64,000 nucleotides of DNA from Rhizobium sp. 2MFCol3.1 (GTDB taxonomy: Bacteria; Pseudomonadota; Alphaproteobacteria; Rhizobiales; Rhizobiaceae), in assembly GCF_000377565.1 (NCBI RefSeq), contig NZ_KB898353.1, positions 62,001 to 126,000 on the forward strand, read 5' to 3'. Positions 39,283 through 48,161 of the stretch are shown here, piece by piece. The position numbers and the translations under genes were made by a program. The notes under the pieces were generated by a model, which saw only the letters and a list, made by a program, of their open reading frames with translations, ran no database searches and was not told the DNA's origin. Each line of letters starts with the position of its first letter. Positions within the stretch are counted from its first letter, which is position 1.

Positions 39283-40161
39283 CTAGCGTGGCTGCAACAT
39301 GCCGAACCAGGCGACGAGAGCGACAACCGTCAAGCCGAGAACGATCTCGGTGACAACGCAGGCCTTCAGCGGAAGAAGAGAGTGATCTCGAGCAAACTTC
39401 GGCACGAAGACATAGCGGTTGACGATCGCAATCAAGACCATTGCCGCCACCACCGCGATCTTGGCGCTCAGCAGACGCTGATAGCTGAACGACCAATCCG
39501 ACGGTACGCTCCCGAGGATGAGCAGGGTGTTCGTGGCGCCGGAGAGTAGCACGAGCACAACGGCGACATGCCCCGTCGTCGAAAACCGCATGACCGCGAC
39601 GCGCGCATCGGCCTGCAGCGTGCCGCGTCCAAGCATCGGCAGGATAAAGAGGACCGGCACGAGCGCACCCAGCCAGGCTCCACCGGACAGAAGATGCACA
39701 CCATCGTTGATGCGGTGCATCACCCGCAGCCAGCCGCTATTCATCGCCGCGTGGCCGCTCAGCGTCAGGCCGAGCAACAGGAGTGCCGCACAGACGGCCC
39801 GTCCCATTTGCCGATATTTGGGCGGAAGAACCACTGTCGCGCCAAGCAAAACGACGCCGACGGCCTGGACCATCCAGGCTGTCCCGACATCCGTCCGCGT
39901 TAGCACGGCGCCGAGCATCTCCGGCGTCAGCAGATCGGACCAGCCGTCGCCGATGATCGCCGTTCGAAGCGGCAGCATGGCAACGGTGGACGCGAACGCG
40001 ACTGCAATTGCAGCCGCGCTCAACCACCGCAGCCGGTCTCCGACAAGACGTGCCAGCTCGGGCGAAACGAGCGCGCAGAGATAGGCAGAGCTACCCCAAA
40101 TCAGAATGACAGTGGCATCGAAAAGAAGACGGCAAAGAATGAGTGCCGTATCCGGTGTCAC
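39283..40161 (-). CDS. copD: Copper resistance / uptake membrane protein CopD
   Basis: A 292-residue inner-membrane protein with eight hydrophobic segments, beginning LILCRLLFDATVILIWGSSA and ending VVTEIVLGLTVVALVAWFGM. CopD works with periplasmic CopC in copper import or homeostasis. The start is a GTG at 40161 that overlaps the copC stop (GTGA), so translation is coupled. Conserved His occur in GHAAMNSGWLRVMHRINDGVHLL, split over two periplasmic loops. Confidence 0.9.
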   Translation of the reverse strand: MTPDTALILCRLLFDATVILIWGSSAYLCALVSPELARLVGDRLRWLSAAAIAVAFASTVAMLPLRTAIIGDGWSDLLTPEMLGAVLTRTDVGTAWMVQAVGVVLLGATVVLPPKYRQMGRAVCAALLLLGLTLSGHAAMNSGWLRVMHRINDGVHLLSGGAWLGALVPVLFILPMLGRGTLQADARVAVMRFSTTGHVAVVLVLLSGATNTLLILGSVPSDWSFSYQRLLSAKIAVVAAMVLIAIVNRYVFVPKFARDHSLLPLKACVVTEIVLGLTVVALVAWFGMLQPR

Positions 40162-40526
40162 GGCTTGACCGTGAAGCCATAGCTGCCCTTGGTCTTGTGG
40201 CCATCCGTCGACAGCACGTGCCACTCGACGATATACCCGCCGGCATCAAGGCTTCCCGAAACAGGCACCGTGAGCGTCTTTCCATCATCCGACAGCTTGG
40301 CTTCACCGGTCGCAACGGGTTTGTCGCCAGCACCGGCAATTGTTGCGCCCGAGAAGCGGAGGTTAAGTTCCTCGGAAAAATGCAGTTCCACCGCGGCGGG
40401 AGACGCCTGCACCGTGGCCTTGTCGGCGGGGACGCTTGACGTGAGATGCGCATGGGCGCTCGCCTGCCCTGCGACAACGAGAGTGGCGATCACGGAAGCG
40501 ATAAGGATTTTGCTCGTTCTAGACAT
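40158..40526 (-). CDS. copC: Periplasmic copper-binding protein CopC
   Basis: A 122-residue protein with a Sec signal peptide (KILIASVIATLVVAGQASA). The predicted mature start is the HAH of AHAHLTSSVPADKATV. The fold has the CopC pattern: LHFSEELNLRFSGATI and the C-terminal VEWHVLSTDGHKTKGSYGFT, whose Asp and His complete the high-affinity Cu(II) site. AAGGAG lies seven bases before the ATG. It is coupled to copD and lies downstream of pcuC. Confidence 0.94.
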   Translation of the reverse strand: MSRTSKILIASVIATLVVAGQASAHAHLTSSVPADKATVQASPAAVELHFSEELNLRFSGATIAGAGDKPVATGEAKLSDDGKTLTVPVSGSLDAGGYIVEWHVLSTDGHKTKGSYGFTVKP

Positions 40527-40582
40527 AGGATTGCTCCTTGTAATGACTTTGAGATTGCTGATGACAGTCTAATACCTGCCGC

Positions 40583-41086
40583 CTATTGCGGCATGGACAT
40601 ATCGCTCATCCCGGAATGACCATCCATCTTCATGGCGTTGGCACCGCCTACCGCGAATTCGACATCGACCTGTCCGGCCTTTTCGAAGGTCAACGTCGCC
40701 TTCACCGTTTCGCCCTGCTTGAAGGGCTCGGCGACGTCCTTGAACATGACGTGGTAGCCGCCCGGCTTGAGCTCGACTGTCTGTCCCGCGGGGATGGCAA
40801 GACCACCCGCAACCGGGCGCATGGTCATGACACCATTATCGACGTTCATTTGATGAATTTCAGATGATTTAGCGCGGGTCGAGGTGATGCCGACGAGCTT
40901 GTCGTCAGCATTGCCCTTGTTGGTGATGCTCAGATAGCCGCCACCGACTTTCGCACCAGGCACCATGGCGCGGGCACTCGGATTGGAGATTTCTATATCG
41001 CCTGCGGTGACCGTCTGCGCGCCGGCGGGCGCGCCGAAAAGACCTGCGAAAAAGAGAGTAGCCAGAAGGACTGTAAGCTTCTTCAT
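40583..41086 (-). CDS. Periplasmic copper chaperone PCu(A)C
   Basis: A 167-residue protein from the ATG at 41086 (AGGAACA upstream); the frame extends to 41218 but without family resemblance. It has a signal peptide (LTVLLATLFFAGLFGAPAGA), then the DUF461 fold with the Cu(I) ligands HQM (EIHQMNVDNGVM) and HVM (GGYHVMF). A Met/His-rich tail (MKMDGHSGMSDMSMPQ) can add copper sites. PCu(A)C delivers Cu(I) to cytochrome oxidase CuA. It precedes copC, which fits a periplasmic copper-handling operon. Confidence 0.93.
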   Translation of the reverse strand: MKKLTVLLATLFFAGLFGAPAGAQTVTAGDIEISNPSARAMVPGAKVGGGYLSITNKGNADDKLVGITSTRAKSSEIHQMNVDNGVMTMRPVAGGLAIPAGQTVELKPGGYHVMFKDVAEPFKQGETVKATLTFEKAGQVDVEFAVGGANAMKMDGHSGMSDMSMPQ

Positions 41087-41224
41087 GATGATTGTTCCTG
41101 CCAGAGCGACCGCTGTTTGCTGAACTCGCATGACGAATGTGTCGTGCGGCATCGGCAGCGGACGGATGTGTGGGACAGTGGGATTTCTTACGGGATCACC
41201 GGCTACGGCATACCGCATGGCAGC

Positions 41225-41629
41225 TCAAATTAGAGCGGCCATCAACGGTGGGCCCCTTGGACCGCCACCGGGGGATAAAGGCCGGTTTCCGGTAGCCTCG
41301 GCGCCATGGATCGGGCCAAGATAGGTGGGGATCGAAGCGCTTGGCCATGCGACGAAAACGGGAGCGGGCAACACAGTCGACGCGCTGATCCGACACGCTT
41401 CGCAGCCATGCGTATGAATCTTGCTGTCGTGATGTGTCGATTGCGCCGTATCGACCGTGCATATAATCGGCGCGGTCCCATCCGGCAGCACATATTCGGA
41501 AAGCTCATCGGTGATGAATGCGCCATCGGCAAAGGCCGGCGCCTGGTGCGCGAAGCCCACAAGGACCAGCGCAACGGCGCAGCTGATACGCACCAGCCAT
41601 CGAACTATGCCTGCCTCCGCCGCTTTCAC
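41225..41629 (-). CDS. DUF2946-like small periplasmic/membrane protein
   Basis: About 134 residues from a GTG at 41629 (GAGGGG upstream); a GTG at 41641 is an alternative. A hydrophobic N-terminal segment (LVRISCAVALVLVGFAHQAP) may be a signal or anchor. A Cys/His cluster (HHDSKIHTHGCEACRISAS) and the C-terminal GGGPRGPPL resemble DUF2946 proteins found beside copper and cobalt genes. It lies upstream of pcuC on the same strand after about 140 bases. The HxHxCxxC cluster suggests metal binding; the function is unknown. Confidence 0.65.
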   Translation of the reverse strand: MKAAEAGIVRWLVRISCAVALVLVGFAHQAPAFADGAFITDELSEYVLPDGTAPIICTVDTAQSTHHDSKIHTHGCEACRISASTVLPAPVFVAWPSASIPTYLGPIHGAEATGNRPLSPGGGPRGPPLMAALI

Positions 41630-41732
41630 CTGGCCCCTCACCGCTAACTTGCATCGTCTTTACGCAAAATGCCGGCAAATCTCAATGCGACAGTTTAGGT
41701 AATCGGCAGGCGATACGGCACATCTCAGCTGC

Positions 41733-43274
41733 TCACGGGACTTGGCGTACGGAGCTAGACCAAGACAATGCGGCGCGGCCGAGCCTGGTTCTGACAACGC
41801 GCGGAAGCGCTTCCGGTGGCAGCAGCTCGGCGAGGGTCTTTAGCGAGTAGAGCCCCGTCGCGGCGGTCGCCGCGCACCCCATCGATGCGGCAAGCCAAAT
41901 CGGCAGGAACTGGAACGCCAGAAATACCAGGCCCGAAAGCGGAAGGTACACCATGACGAGGATGCGATTGATCGCAGAGTAGCGGAAGCCGGTATAGCGC
42001 TGCGCGATCCAGTAGATGAGGATGCTGTGCCAAACATAAAGACCGAAGAAGGCGATACCGGCACCCACCGTTCCGAAGGTCTTGACGCAGATCCAGGCAA
42101 GCCCGACATGAACGATGCTGGCCGCAACCTCGGTCCAGAAGAATATCCGCTGGGCGCCTTTCGCCAGAATGATAAAACCGATCGGCCAGGCGACGATGCG
42201 CAGCATCATTCCGAGGCAGATCCAGCGCAAGAGGTCGACGGCCGCATAAAAAGCCGGCGAGTAGAAGGCATGTATGATAACCGGTGCTAGCGTCAGCGTG
42301 GCAAACAGGCCAGGTCCAGCCAAAAGCACGCTCACCTGCGTCTGTTCGTTAACGAGGCGGTTACATTCGACGTCGTCATTGGCCACACCGGTCAGCCGCG
42401 GATAAAAATCCGTGCCCATCGCTTGCAGGATGAAGCCTGCATACAATCCACCGAGCGACCATGCGGCCTGATAAAGCCCAGCCGCGACGATGCCTGCCTC
42501 GTCCAACACGATGATGCGGATTGCGTAGGCGCTGCCAAACGTCAGGAAGCCGCTGACCATGAAGATAAAGCCAAGCTTGAACAGACCGGCAGCTTCCAAT
42601 CGTAAATCCGTGAATGACAAGCGACACGGTTTAATCTCGATCTTGCGGCTGTACCACCAAGAAGTCGCCAGCGTTGCGGCGGCAATACATACAATAGACG
42701 CCACGATGCCCTTCTCACCAAAGAAATAGATGATGGGCACACTTATAGCCGTGCTGAAAAATGCCCCCAGCATGCCAAGGCGCGCAAGGCCTGCGATGTC
42801 GCGCATCCCCTGGACCAGGGCTGCCTGTCCTGCCGACATGACTTGCAAGAAGATCACGATGGACAGGAGCCTCATCGCGGTTGTGTGTTGGTCGTCGCCG
42901 AATGTCCACCTGGCGATCGGCTCCGCCAGCAGCGCCATCGCAAGCGTTCCGAGAAGCCCGAGCGCCAAGGAAATGCGCCTCAGGGCAATGGCCGTTCGAG
43001 CAATGCGATCGGGATCATTACTGCCGGCGGATTCGGCAATCTGGCGAACGCCGCTGGCGTTCATCCCGAAGCCTGCGACAGCGTGAGCGATGTCGATCGT
43101 GGCGTTGTAAAGGCCGATAAGACCTACGCCTTCCGGCCCCAGCAGGAGTGCTATCGACTTGTTGCGAATAATCGAGAAGCCGATATTCACGACCGAGGAC
43201 CCGCCAATCAGAACTGTGGATTTCAGGATCTGAGTATAGCTTTGCCGTCCCGTCACGCTCACATCTGCGGCCAT
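41733..43274 (-). CDS. Polysaccharide flippase (Wzx/O-antigen translocase type)
   Basis: A 513-residue inner-membrane protein of the MOP superfamily with 12-14 hydrophobic segments. The N-terminus STVLIGGSSVVNIGFSIIRN, then KSIALLLGPEGVGLIGLYNA and IRQ-type helix 2, is typical of Wzx/RfbX proteins that flip lipid-linked repeat units across the membrane. The ATG is at 43274. It follows the outer-membrane export gene by about 80 bases, in the same direction. No polymerase or glycosyltransferase gene is present here. Confidence 0.88.
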   Translation of the reverse strand: MAADVSVTGRQSYTQILKSTVLIGGSSVVNIGFSIIRNKSIALLLGPEGVGLIGLYNATIDIAHAVAGFGMNASGVRQIAESAGSNDPDRIARTAIALRRISLALGLLGTLAMALLAEPIARWTFGDDQHTTAMRLLSIVIFLQVMSAGQAALVQGMRDIAGLARLGMLGAFFSTAISVPIIYFFGEKGIVASIVCIAAATLATSWWYSRKIEIKPCRLSFTDLRLEAAGLFKLGFIFMVSGFLTFGSAYAIRIIVLDEAGIVAAGLYQAAWSLGGLYAGFILQAMGTDFYPRLTGVANDDVECNRLVNEQTQVSVLLAGPGLFATLTLAPVIIHAFYSPAFYAAVDLLRWICLGMMLRIVAWPIGFIILAKGAQRIFFWTEVAASIVHVGLAWICVKTFGTVGAGIAFFGLYVWHSILIYWIAQRYTGFRYSAINRILVMVYLPLSGLVFLAFQFLPIWLAASMGCAATAATGLYSLKTLAELLPPEALPRVVRTRLGRAALSWSSSVRQVP

Positions 43275-43356
43275 CAGGGCACACTACCCTGCAACTCGGC
43301 GGATCGCGGTCGCCGATACGCGATACTCCCTTGGCTCTCACGCCAGATGACAATGT

Positions 43357-44670
43357 TCATCGGCTGGCCTGGTCCGCGCTCGGGATAGCGGAAACCTGCT
43401 CGACCGGGTTTGCGGCTTGAGAGGCGGTCCGAGTTACCTTAACGACATCGCCGGGCATGAGTGTAGTGCTTTCTGATGCGGAAATCTCGTTTGCAGTCCC
43501 GTTTTCCCTGCGCACGATAACGAACGTCAAGACCGGCTTCTCGCCCTGGCGAGCGGCGCCGCTGAGTGACGACAGGCTGTCCAGCACCAGCTTCTGGCTG
43601 GTTTCGCGCTTGACCTTCAGCTGGACGAGCGTTGCTCTTTCCGCCTGGAGATCCGAAGCGACCTCCGTCTTTCGCTCGTCGTAGAGTGCCTGCAGATCCC
43701 TGGTGGTCTGACTGATACTTTGCCGAGCGCGCATGATCGCGGTGCTGATGTCCAGCCGATCGTCTTGATAGCTTCGCAGCGTCCGCTCGACTTCGCCCTG
43801 CCGTGTCGCCACCACGGCACCCTTCGCAACGAGCGTCGCAGTGCTGTCTACCTGTTGCTGAATGGACTTGATGTTCGCATCCGTGCTGGCCGTCTTCTGG
43901 TCAAGCACGCGGATCTCTTCGTTGAGCAACTCCCGCAGTTCCGCAAGCGACTTCGCCTTGCGGTCTATCGAGCTCGTTCTGGCCTCGAATATAACCTGTT
44001 CCTGGTTATAGATTGCCGCTGCAAAGGGATCGGATTTGTCGGCCTGCTTTGACAAGTCAGCAGTTGTTGCGCCAGTCATCTCAGTTTCCAGCCTGGCAAT
44101 CTTAGCATTGCTGCGCGTAATCGAATCGTCCAATTCCTTGAGTGCGCCGACCAGTCGTGTGACTTCGCTTGCGCCTTCGAGAGCCGAAGTGCTTCGAAAC
44201 TCGCCGCCCCCCAATGCCACTGCCTGCAAGACGGTCAGCCCTAGACTAAATTTATACTCGCCGGGTTTGGACACATCCCCAACGACATACACCGGCGGAT
44301 ATTCGAGTACCTGAACAGTTGTCGCCGGCGCATCGACCAACCCGATCTTTTCCTTGAGACGTTTGCCGATTTCCGCGGCCAGGCCGTCGTCGTCAAGATC
44401 ACCGACAGCAACACTCCCCAGCACCGGTACGGACACCGTGCCGGCATCCGAAACAGTGAGATCGCCGCCGATGGAGCCCCATTGTTCATAGACGCCCTTG
44501 GTGGGCATCCATTGCACAACGCTCAGCCTGATCTTGGTGTGGGGCGGAAGCGGAGCGCTCGCGGCCGTACCGGCGAACATCGCCGTCCCCAGCGCAAGCA
44601 GGGTCAGCAACCTGCCCAGCCGCGTGGGCTGATGGCGACCTGTCGAAAAACGCATGCATTGCATGACCAT
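43357..44670 (-). CDS. Polysaccharide export outer-membrane-type protein (ExoF/Wza-like)
   Basis: A 437-residue periplasmic protein: signal peptide (LLTLLALGTAMFAGTAASA), polysaccharide export domain (HTKIRLSVVQWMPTKGVYEQ, then LTVSDAGTVSVPVLGSVAVG) and an SLBB-like domain (VYVVGDVSKPGEYKFSLGLT). A long helical region at about 180-380 predicted as coiled coil follows (QKTASTDANIKSIQQQVDST), as in rhizobial ExoF. The end holds a second small domain with TTLMPGDVVKVTR. It forms the periplasmic/outer-membrane part of the exporter, with the Wzz/kinase pair encoded divergently. Confidence 0.88.
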   Translation of the reverse strand: MVMQCMRFSTGRHQPTRLGRLLTLLALGTAMFAGTAASAPLPPHTKIRLSVVQWMPTKGVYEQWGSIGGDLTVSDAGTVSVPVLGSVAVGDLDDDGLAAEIGKRLKEKIGLVDAPATTVQVLEYPPVYVVGDVSKPGEYKFSLGLTVLQAVALGGGEFRSTSALEGASEVTRLVGALKELDDSITRSNAKIARLETEMTGATTADLSKQADKSDPFAAAIYNQEQVIFEARTSSIDRKAKSLAELRELLNEEIRVLDQKTASTDANIKSIQQQVDSTATLVAKGAVVATRQGEVERTLRSYQDDRLDISTAIMRARQSISQTTRDLQALYDERKTEVASDLQAERATLVQLKVKRETSQKLVLDSLSSLSGAARQGEKPVLTFVIVRRENGTANEISASESTTLMPGDVVKVTRTASQAANPVEQVSAIPSADQASR

Positions 44671-45087
44671 GCCCGATCATTCCTCATCCTGGCGCGAAAA
44701 CGCTCAAAATACTGCGGAGCCCACCTAGTCATTCCTTGCTTGTATTCAGAATATCGGGGGCTTAATCGAATTTCGCAGAATTATTATTCATTATATTACT
44801 GACTGAGATCAATATCTCCCTATCTACCAAAATAGACTAGCGTCCGCCTGTTCTTGGTGATCGAGTGCCCCATAAGAATGCCGCGACGAAAGAATTAGCT
44901 GCGAACACGCTAAGTATCGCGGGCAAGAGCGAAATAAACGATCCGTAGTTCAAAGTATAATATCTTATATACTAAAATTGATCTGCAATTAAACTCAAAA
45001 AAACCCGAACCCTGTCCAAAGGTACTAGCAACCAGGTCGCGGCATCCACTATCGACGAACTACCCTCGGCTGGGGAACTGACCGAAA
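44671..45087. other. Divergent AT-rich promoter region of the polysaccharide export genes
   Basis: About 420 bases between the divergent exporter and chain-length genes, strongly AT-rich (44740-44830 and 44930-45000). An inverted repeat AGTATA-N8-TATACT lies at 44954-44973. No gene is seen. It probably holds promoters for both directions and regulator sites. Confidence 0.5.
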
Positions 45088-46677
45088 ATGAGCGCAGGTA
45101 AAACACCTTCAGATTCTCAGGATCAGTCAGGCGAACTTGTAATGGGTGATATCGATATTCGTTTCTACTTGTCGATCCTGCTAAGGCGACTGCCGCACAT
45201 CATAATTCTCACCGTGATCACGACAGCGATTGCGTTGGCGGTTGCTCTTCTGATGCCGAAGTCCTACCAGTCAACAGCGAAAATTCTCGTTGAAGCGCCG
45301 CAGATACCGACCAATCTCGTCAAGTCGACGGTACCCACCAGCTCGCTGGAGCAGTTGCTGATCCTGCAGCAACAGATGACGACGGGCGACAATCTGGTGC
45401 AGCTCGCCGGCAAGCTGGATGTCTACGGCGTCGACCAGAACGAGCTTTCAAGGGACGCGCTAATCAAGGACATGCGTTCGCGTATCACCTTCGATCAGTT
45501 GCCGCTTGGCGACGGCGCGACAACAGTTTTCAGCGTAGTCTTCGAAGCCGGAACGCCGGAATTGGCTGCTAAAGCCGCCAACGAACTCGCATCGTCGATC
45601 CTGCTTGACAACCAGCGCCAGCGTACCGACCGCGCCGGCGATACGCTGCAATTCTTCAACGACGAGGTCAAACGGCTCGATGTCGAGCTGAACCGGATCG
45701 AGGCCGAGCTCCTCAAATTCAAGACCGAACACAAAGACACCCTTCCCGAAAGTCTTGAATTCCGTCGGCAGCAACAGGCGAGCCAACAGGAGCGCCTGGT
45801 GGCGCTGGAGCGTGAGGAAGCAGACCTTCGCGCGCGGCGAAGCCTGCTTGCGGAAAACGCCATCACCACAGGCAATGTCGGTCCGCTGAGCACCGAACAG
45901 CAGATGCTGCTGGATCTGAACAGGGCACTCGCCGAACAGTTGGCGATCTTCTCGGAAGACAGCCCCAATATCGTCAACCTGCGTGCCCGCATCGCAGCCC
46001 TGCGCGGCCGAGGTTCGGCACGGACCACCGGCGAGGCCGGCAAGCAGGGCGCGTCGGCTCTCGATCTCCAGCTAGGCGATATCGACAAGCGACTGGAGGC
46101 GATCGAACGCGAACGTGCGGCCCTGACACAGAGCATCGCCGATCTCACGAAATCAGTCAGTGAAACCCCCGCTACGCAGACGGCGCTGAACGTCATCGAG
46201 CGCAATCTCGGAAATATCCAAACACAGTACAACACCGCCATTGCACGGCGGGCGGAAGCATCGCTTGGTACGCAGATCGAAGCGCGCTCGGACGGCGGAC
46301 GCTTCTCCTTGCTTGAAGCCGCAAAGCCGCCGGAAACGCCGGTAAAGTCGAAGCGCCGGATAATCGTGCTTGCCGGTGGTCTCGGTGGGATCGGCCTCGG
46401 CCTCGGCGTCACCTTCCTGCTCGAAATGATGAACCGCACGATCCGCAGGCCATCGGAACTGAGTCAGCTGCTGCAGCGTCAACCGCTCGGCGTGATCCCC
46501 TATATCGCGTCACCAGCCGACGCGAGCGGCGGTTTCTACAACAAGAGGTTCGCGGCCGCGGCCGTTTCGGCCAGCGTCATCCCCGCCGTCCTGCTGATCG
46601 TCCATTACTTCTACGCGCCGCTGGCGAACGCTTTTCAAAGGCTGCTATCGGGCTTCATGAAGCCCGGCTCGATGTAG
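45088..46677 (+). CDS. Polysaccharide chain-length regulator (Wzz/GNVR, ExoP N-terminal type)
   Basis: A 529-residue inner-membrane co-polymerase. Wzz domain with first helix at about residues 33-53 (HIIILTVITTAIALAVALLM). A long periplasmic coiled coil follows (FFNDEVKRLDVELNRIEAEL and onward). A GNVR segment leads to a second helix (IIVLAGGLGGIGLGLGVTFL) and a third hydrophobic segment near residues 490-510. It controls polymer length together with the tyrosine kinase encoded 56 bases downstream; in ExoP of Sinorhizobium the two parts are one protein. GGGGAA precedes the ATG. Confidence 0.9.
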   Translation: MSAGKTPSDSQDQSGELVMGDIDIRFYLSILLRRLPHIIILTVITTAIALAVALLMPKSYQSTAKILVEAPQIPTNLVKSTVPTSSLEQLLILQQQMTTGDNLVQLAGKLDVYGVDQNELSRDALIKDMRSRITFDQLPLGDGATTVFSVVFEAGTPELAAKAANELASSILLDNQRQRTDRAGDTLQFFNDEVKRLDVELNRIEAELLKFKTEHKDTLPESLEFRRQQQASQQERLVALEREEADLRARRSLLAENAITTGNVGPLSTEQQMLLDLNRALAEQLAIFSEDSPNIVNLRARIAALRGRGSARTTGEAGKQGASALDLQLGDIDKRLEAIERERAALTQSIADLTKSVSETPATQTALNVIERNLGNIQTQYNTAIARRAEASLGTQIEARSDGGRFSLLEAAKPPETPVKSKRRIIVLAGGLGGIGLGLGVTFLLEMMNRTIRRPSELSQLLQRQPLGVIPYIASPADASGGFYNKRFAAAAVSASVIPAVLLIVHYFYAPLANAFQRLLSGFMKPGSM

Positions 46678-46733
46678 CGCGAAACCACTGAAAACGTTCA
46701 GCTGCATCGAACAAGAGAGTTAAGGCAAACCCT

Positions 46734-47519
46734 ATGGAACAGACTCTGGTATCGTCGTTTTCGCAAGCGCTCCAGGAGAAGAATAACATGTCCACAGCGC
46801 CTTCGCGGGAAATCAGCGAGTTAGCCTGGGAGAAGCTTCAGTCGTTCACCCCGGATGCGAGCCTGGTCGCGAAAAACCGGATCGTGACGGTCAATCGCTC
46901 CGATACCGCGCATACCGCTTTCGACATGATGCGCACCAAGATCTTGCAGAACATGCGGGAGAACAATTGGACATCCGTGGCCATTACCTCGCCGACGCCG
47001 GGCTGCGGCAAGACCTTCACCGCGCTCAACCTCGCCTTCAGTCTGGCGAACCAGAAGGATTGCCGCACCGTGCTGCTCGATCTCGACATGAAGCGCCCGC
47101 AGGTCGGCAAGACCTTGGGAATGCGTGATGCCGCCTCGATGGAATCCTTCCTGCGTGGCGAGCTGCAGGCCGACGATATCTTCAGGCGCCACGGCAACAA
47201 TCTCGCCATTGCCCCCAACAAGCAGTCCGTGCAGTTTTCCGCCGAGCTTCTCCAGAGCGCAGCCGCCACGCAGGCCCTGCAGGACATGCGGGAACGCATG
47301 CGCCACGATATCGTCATATACGATCTCCCGCCGATGCTTTCGACCGACGACGTGCTGGCGTTTCTGCCGAATGTCGATTGCATCATCCTGGTTGCCGCGG
47401 CCGAGCAGAGCACGCTCAGCGAAATCGACATTTGCGAACAGACGCTTAGCGAAAAGACCAACGTGCTCGGCGTGGTGTTGAACAAGTGCAAGTTCAGCGC
47501 GGAAAAGTACGGGTACTGA
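46734..47519 (+). CDS. Bacterial tyrosine kinase of exopolysaccharide export (CpsD/ExoP C-terminal type)
   Basis: A 261-residue cytoplasmic BY-kinase. Walker A TPGCGKTFTALNLAF, Walker A-prime VLLDLDMKRPQ and Walker B-like IVIYDLPPML are present, as in CpsD, Wzc and ExoP. The C-terminus (SAEKYGY) has two Tyr, a short version of the autophosphorylated cluster. An internal ATG at 46788 has a better ribosome site (AGGAG) and would give 243 residues. It is co-transcribed with the Wzz gene and probably gates assembly by phosphorylation. Confidence 0.9.
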   Translation: MEQTLVSSFSQALQEKNNMSTAPSREISELAWEKLQSFTPDASLVAKNRIVTVNRSDTAHTAFDMMRTKILQNMRENNWTSVAITSPTPGCGKTFTALNLAFSLANQKDCRTVLLDLDMKRPQVGKTLGMRDAASMESFLRGELQADDIFRRHGNNLAIAPNKQSVQFSAELLQSAAATQALQDMRERMRHDIVIYDLPPMLSTDDVLAFLPNVDCIILVAAAEQSTLSEIDICEQTLSEKTNVLGVVLNKCKFSAEKYGY

Positions 47520-47554
47520 TCGCACCGGGCAGGCGTGGCGGCAAACGGATCAGC

Positions 47555-48058
47555 TTATTTTCGCTGCAGGTTGATCTCGCTTGTCACGACCTGCTTGCCG
47601 GATGCGGGGTCCTTGTCGACCGTTCGGATCCGCAGCGCGTTTGCGCCGGAGCGCTGGATCGTCATGGTCGCGCTTCGGTCGCCGTTGACAATCCTGGACC
47701 ATGTGACGCCAAGCTCGATGGCATCGCCCCGCCTTGCGCCGCTGAGTGAAGAAACCCTACCCGAGGGACCAATGTACCGGCCGGCATAGTTGCCGCCCGC
47801 AGCCCTCAGCTGCGCCGATACGGCGCGAGAGACGACCAGCATCCCCGTACACTTGCCATCCATCGACAGCGCTTCGCCGTTGGCTTTCGATTGGAAGCTG
47901 CAGCTCAGATTGATAGGAGACGAGGCCGTTGTCCGCTTCATCATTCCGCTGCCGGTCCAATTGCCGACGAGTGATTGGAGGAACGGCGCCTCACTCGCGG
48001 ATGCGCCTCCGGCCCAGCAGACAACGAGCATGCACAAGGTAAGGCGATATACCCCCAT
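47555..48058 (-). CDS. Hypothetical secreted protein
   Basis: A 167-residue protein from the ATG at 48058, preceded by GGGAGGATG; a longer frame to 48193 overlaps the neighbouring gene end and is rejected. An N-terminal signal peptide (YRLTLCMLVVCWAGGASA) is followed by a lipocalin-like or DUF-type segment starting FLQSLVGNWTGSGMM and containing NLSCSFQSK and DGKCTGM (two Cys). It resembles uncharacterised rhizobial periplasmic proteins. It converges with the kinase gene (35 bases apart). Function unknown. Confidence 0.7.
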   Translation of the reverse strand: MGVYRLTLCMLVVCWAGGASASEAPFLQSLVGNWTGSGMMKRTTASSPINLSCSFQSKANGEALSMDGKCTGMLVVSRAVSAQLRAAGGNYAGRYIGPSGRVSSLSGARRGDAIELGVTWSRIVNGDRSATMTIQRSGANALRIRTVDKDPASGKQVVTSEINLQRK

Positions 48059-48161
48059 CACATCCTCCCAAAGCTCAATCCGGGAGAATGCGTGAGTGGC
48101 GTCAATGTTCCGCGTTATTGTCAACCGCGGATACAAAAACAGCGAGCGACGCGCGCCTCGA

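Noticed and set aside
48059-48161. EcfG-like GGAAC-N18-TT before the secreted hypothetical gene.
   Set aside because: The -10 part reads CATT rather than CGTT, so the match is too weak to call.
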